A stretch of DNA of 34,629 nucleotides from an uncultured Lachnospiraceae bacterium (GTDB lineage Bacteria > Bacillota > Clostridia > Lachnospirales > Lachnospiraceae), in NCBI GenBank assembly GCA_945621435.1, contig CALZBR010000027.1, forward strand, positions 1 to 34,629, in the 5' to 3' direction. Of the stretch, positions 31,737 through 34,629 are shown in pieces. The notes under the pieces were generated by a model. The model was given only the letters and a program-made list of their open reading frames with translations. It was not told where the DNA came from and did no database searches. How positions within the stretch are numbered: the stretch's first letter is position 1; each line of letters starts with the position of its first letter. The translations under genes and the position numbers were made by a program.

Positions 31737-32555
31737 ATGAGAATCATACCGGCAAAGGAGGACTTCATGGCAAAGGAGCTCCTGAACCATGAGGCAGTTC
31801 GAAGGCAGTTTATCAGCGACGTACTGGGAATCCCGATGGAAGAAATCAAGTCAGTCAGGATCAGAAATCCCTTTCTCGGAAGGAACCATAAGGGTCAGAA
31901 ACAGGGAATACTGGATGTCCTGCTGGAGCTGAACAATGATACGAAGATTGACGTGGAAGTACAGGTAAGACCTCAGAAATTCTGGAATAAGAGAAGTCTG
32001 TTTTACCTGGCAAAGATGTACACGGATGAGCTGTTTGTGGGACAAGATTATGAGAAGCTGAAAAAGTGTGTGTCGATAAACATATTGAACTTTAATCTTT
32101 TGGAGGGAACGGCGAATCACAGCGTATACACATTGAGGGATGCGAAAAATCGGGAGTTGACAGATCTGATGGAAATACATACCATTGAATTGAAAAAGCA
32201 GCTTTCGGAGGATTCACCGGTGGATGACTGGATAAGGCTGTTCAATGCGACGGATGATGGGGAGTTTGCCATGATAAAGAGGAGAACACCGGGAATGCTG
32301 GAAGCGATGGAAGTGGTGAGACAGATGAGTCTGAGAAAAAGAATCAAGTGGGAATTTGAACAGAGACAAAAGGCCAGACGGGACAGGCATTCAGAGGATG
32401 AGTATGTCAGGGAGCAGGGACGCATTGAGGGCAGACAGGAAGGCAGACAGGAACAGGCATTGCTGGTCTATCATAACTGTCTGAAGCGTGGAATGTCTGA
32501 GGAAGAAGCCATCGCCATATCCGGTGTGAAACAGGAAAGGGATGCAACCAAATGA
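31737..32555 (+). CDS. Rpn/PD-(D/E)XK nuclease-family protein
   Basis: This 272-residue protein belongs to the Rpn-like group annotated as PD-(D/E)XK nuclease family transposase. The core is GILDVLLELNNDTKIDVEVQV (about 60-80), holding the Asp and the ExQ-type acidic residue of the nuclease fold. SLFYLAKMYTDELFVG follows, and the C-terminus has the typical repeated charged segment (GRIEGRQEGRQEQ). The ATG at 31737 has AAGGAGG 4-5 bases upstream, and IPAKEDFMAKELL fits the family's beginning; a second AAAGGAGG precedes the in-frame ATG at 31767. Related proteins can be shortened internally or exist as decayed copies. The next gene starts within its stop. Confidence 0.8.
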   Translation: MRIIPAKEDFMAKELLNHEAVRRQFISDVLGIPMEEIKSVRIRNPFLGRNHKGQKQGILDVLLELNNDTKIDVEVQVRPQKFWNKRSLFYLAKMYTDELFVGQDYEKLKKCVSINILNFNLLEGTANHSVYTLRDAKNRELTDLMEIHTIELKKQLSEDSPVDDWIRLFNATDDGEFAMIKRRTPGMLEAMEVVRQMSLRKRIKWEFEQRQKARRDRHSEDEYVREQGRIEGRQEGRQEQALLVYHNCLKRGMSEEEAIAISGVKQERDATK

Positions 32556-33499
32556 TTGTCGGAACATACCTTATAACTGGGATTGACGAATCAAGAGATG
32601 AAAAATTAGGTGCCCAAAAAGGGAAAAGAATCGTATCGGCAAGATTATATTATCCGGCTGATTACAATGGTGAATCGGAGGTTGTAATCAGAAATGCTGC
32701 CGGAAAGATGTATCAAAATCCTGATATTTTAAACCGAAAAAACTCGCTTGTCATATACAATCACGGATATGGTTCCTATATGGAAGCAAATAATAAGCTG
32801 TGCTGTGAGCTTGTTGAAAATGGATATTTTGTTGTGTCGGTTGGACATGCGTATGAATCAGCTTACATGGAATTAGCCGATGGTTCAAGGATAGAACTGG
32901 ACAAAAACGTTAAGGGAAAGCAAGTTGATCCGATGGTTCGAGGAACTATTGCGGCTCTTAAAATGAAAAAGACAAATGGAACAGCGAAAGAAATGTATGA
33001 TGTTTTCTATACCTTTCAGAAAAAGTATTGTACTTTTCTGAATGAAAGACTGAAGGAGTGGGCAGAGGATGTTAACTTTATAGTCGGTATATTGAAAAAA
33101 GAGTATTGCGACTATATTGATTTTGAAAAGGGTATAGGAGTGATGGGACATTCCTTTGGAGGTAATCTGGCATACTATATGTGCATGAATTATGAAGAGT
33201 ATATATGTGGCGCAAACATGGATGGTGCTATCTTTGGAGAGTATTACGGACAGACTATGGAGAGACCCTTCTTACAAATATTAAGCAGGAATAATGAGGC
33301 TGTTGTAAGTAAAGTACTTTTAGATACCAATGCTCCGGTTGAATATGAAATGTTTGACGGTATTACACATATGGGTTTTACTGACATGAAATACTTTAGC
33401 AAGTCAAAAATGATGATGGGAAAAATGTCAGAGGATGATGTTGGTAACAAAATGAAGGAATTGCATTTAAATTTTTTCAATCATTATTTGAGAAAGTGA
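32552..33499 (+). CDS. Alpha/beta hydrolase, PAF-acetylhydrolase-like
   Basis: A 315-residue alpha/beta hydrolase. The nucleophile elbow is GHSFGG (about residues 196-201), the oxyanion-side segment is YNHGYGSY (about 69-76), and a likely acid Asp lies in NMDGAIFG with the catalytic His in GITHMGF near the C-terminus. The arrangement resembles bacterial PAF-acetylhydrolase/dienelactone-hydrolase-like proteins; no signal peptide is seen, so it is probably cytoplasmic. It begins in the stop of the Rpn-type gene (ATGA overlap). The two are unlikely to be functionally related and the coupling may be accidental. The gene is more AT-rich than trpS. Confidence 0.82.
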   Translation: MIVGTYLITGIDESRDEKLGAQKGKRIVSARLYYPADYNGESEVVIRNAAGKMYQNPDILNRKNSLVIYNHGYGSYMEANNKLCCELVENGYFVVSVGHAYESAYMELADGSRIELDKNVKGKQVDPMVRGTIAALKMKKTNGTAKEMYDVFYTFQKKYCTFLNERLKEWAEDVNFIVGILKKEYCDYIDFEKGIGVMGHSFGGNLAYYMCMNYEEYICGANMDGAIFGEYYGQTMERPFLQILSRNNEAVVSKVLLDTNAPVEYEMFDGITHMGFTDMKYFSKSKMMMGKMSEDDVGNKMKELHLNFFNHYLRK

Positions 33500-33511
33500 T
33501 GCAATGTTCTA

Positions 33512-33539
33512 AGACGAGCACCGGGAGTGCTGGAAACGA
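33512..33539 (+). pseudogene. Short remnant resembling the Rpn-type gene
   Basis: These 28 bases match 32280-32307 of the Rpn-type gene at 23 positions and would encode RAPGVLE in place of RTPGMLE. No longer frame surrounds it. The rest of 33500-33679 shows no recognisable gene. It may be the scrap of a second copy. Confidence 0.35.
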
Positions 33540-33679
33540 CAGTCAAAGAAAGCTATTGACTAATGAGTCCATACTTGATGTGCAGGTAAAAGCAAGGAAG
33601 AAGTTATTTTTGGGGTTGTATGAAGCATAAGAGATTAAATCGGGATGGCTAGGGATTCCAGTACTATCCATATTACCAG

Positions 33680-34128
33680 ATGAGAATCGATGATGAGATA
33701 TTTCATGGGTTAGCCTGCCTGATCAGACTGACCGATGGTGAGGCACAATACTGGGAAACACCCAAAGCCGGAAGAATACAGGTGACAGGGGCGGGTATGA
33801 CGTGGTTGGAGCTGATCCCGGATCATACAAACAGAGTGATCACCGTCAAATACTTTCCGGATGGAATTGCAGTGTACATAGATAAATACCTGGATGTTAT
33901 TTTTACTCCGGAAGGTGATGTGGTCATGAACTGGATGCGGCATATCAATCCGGCGAGCTTTCCACAAAGCGGTATCAGGCTGCTTTAGAAGAAGCGGATG
34001 CGATCCTTCACGACTTGTGTACGGATATTTCAAAAACAAATGCATGGTGTGCGCAGCTCAGGCAGATTGTGGAAGAAAGAATTGTAAGCGGAGAAGCCAT
34101 CAGGAAATGTCGTGAAGTTTTGCTGTAG
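33680..34128 (+). pseudogene. Frameshifted DUF402-type protein
   Basis: Frame 1 (33680 to about 33928) encodes a segment with TWLELIPDHTNRVITVKYFPDG and YIDKYLDVIFTPEGDV, which fits DUF402-domain proteins. The matching C-terminal part continues in another frame from about 33928 (ELDAAYQSGELS, then EEADAILHDLCTDISK) to TAG at 34126-34128. A stretch of about 20 residues expected between FPDG and YIDKYLDV also seems to be missing. With no clear ribosome-binding site at 33680, the gene looks dead. Function of the intact family here is not inferred. Confidence 0.6.
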
Positions 34129-34177
34129 AGGCGGGCGTATGCTTTTCCAGACAAGTACAAGAAAACACACAAAAAAT

Positions 34178-34230
34178 GTAAATGCGTGCAAAAATAAGAA
34201 GAATAAAATAGTAAATACGTGCAAAAACAT
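34178..34230. repeat. Direct repeat GTAAATRCGTGCAAAAA, two copies
   Basis: Copies at 34178-34197 and 34211-34230, 33 bp apart, in an A-rich stretch before a decayed ATPase gene. The region 34129-34317 shows nothing else that I recognise as a gene. Confidence 0.6.
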
Positions 34231-34317
34231 GCAAATAAAAACCGTAAATTCGGTATTGCTATTTCCGCCATTTGTAAGAACCGCTATCGTTCCATGTTTT
34301 TGGTTGAGGAGGTAAGG

Positions 34318-34461
34318 ATGTTCAAGAGAAAAACATACAGTGAACTCTTGAAATAGATGGAAGTATCAGAAGGAACATCAGCATTATTGATTGAAGGGGG
34401 ATGGACGGACTATTGGGAAGAGCACGGTTGTTGAAGAATTTGCGAAAAATAAATATAAAAA
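34318..34461 (+). pseudogene. Decayed N-terminus of an AAA-type ATPase
   Basis: A good ribosome-binding site (GAGGAGG 34306-34312) precedes ATG 34318. The frame reads MFKRKTYSELLK, then a TAG (34354-34356) where a Trp is expected, then SEGTSALLIEG. After a one-base shift it continues as IGKSTVVEEFAKNKYK, part of a Walker A region. This is the start of the AAA/DUF4143-type ATPase family. It breaks off after about 45 codons at a terminator-like hairpin, so it is clearly nonfunctional. Confidence 0.6.
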
Positions 34462-34496
34462 GAGGCTCCTGCTATTATTCCGGAAGTCTCTTTTTT
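34457..34496 (+). terminator. Terminator-like hairpin at the right end
   Basis: The arm 34457-34469 pairs with 34482-34496 (one mismatch, one bulge), ending in six T residues. After it, 34497-34629 shows no gene. Confidence 0.6.
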
Positions 34497-34629
34497 ATTT
34501 GGGATTATGTTCCGAACGGTAAGCGCACGATCTGATGTTATTTTGATGGAATAAAAACTTATGAATCAGTTTCAATGCCTGTATTTATACATGTCTTTAT
34601 GTCGGGCGTAATAGGGTTCTTTCTACAGT

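Noticed and set aside
34112..34315. 67-residue plus-strand frame
   Set aside because: Lys/Asn-rich translation of an A-rich repeat stretch without a ribosome-binding site.

Overview
The window looks like a chromosomal segment of an anaerobic, spore-forming Bacillota, most likely a Lachnospiraceae-type gut clostridium. Signs of this are FeoA/FeoB ferrous-iron uptake, an FprA-type flavodiiron protein, three spoVA sporulation genes, strong AGGAGG ribosome-binding sites, a fused DppD-DppF ATPase, a TipA-like MerR regulator and an Rpn-type nuclease. Almost all genes run on the + strand; the iron repressor is the only convincing minus-strand gene. No rRNA, tRNA or CRISPR array is visible.

Layout. 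1-238: end of an in-frame 75-bp tandem repeat. 228-3296: iron block, with a DtxR/MntR-type repressor divergent from feoA, feoB and a small Cys-rich FeoB-associated protein; the shared intergenic region carries a near-consensus promoter and a TTAG...CTAA palindrome. 3466-8099: HD-GYP phosphodiesterase, SDR epimerase, TPR protein and flavodiiron protein, closed by a strong terminator. 8202-9928: spoVAB, spoVAA, spoVAC. 9929-12728: an AT-rich island with a small HTH protein, a Bro-N/DinD-like protein and an unusual XRE-HTH/glycerol-3-phosphate dehydrogenase fusion. It ends beside a second, diverged 3' tail of spoVAC (12729-12866), so the island appears to have gone into spoVAC. 12952-18089: TipA-like MerR regulator, then a tightly overlapping gntR-ABC ATPase-large permease-atypical response regulator operon behind a 41-bp perfect palindrome. 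18378-20926: YczE-like membrane protein, TcdA and an AT-rich Fic protein. 21003-27236: folD, then a peptide ABC importer (lipoprotein, two permeases, fused double ATPase) with a 125-nt hairpin inside the operon. 27336-31207: Ca2+-type P-ATPase with a TTG start whose SD lies in a terminator-like hairpin, then trpS. 31283-34629: a decaying region with an internally deleted flavin-binding protein, an Rpn-family nuclease with a structured leader, an alpha/beta hydrolase, and remnants of a DUF402-type gene and an AAA ATPase.

The most noteworthy candidates are the XRE-GpsA fusion with its altered active-site residue, the duplicated spoVAC tail that frames its island, the 41-bp palindrome before the gntR operon, and the hairpins overlapping translation starts at 27.3 and 31.7 kb. 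All family assignments come from reading motifs; no database search was possible.
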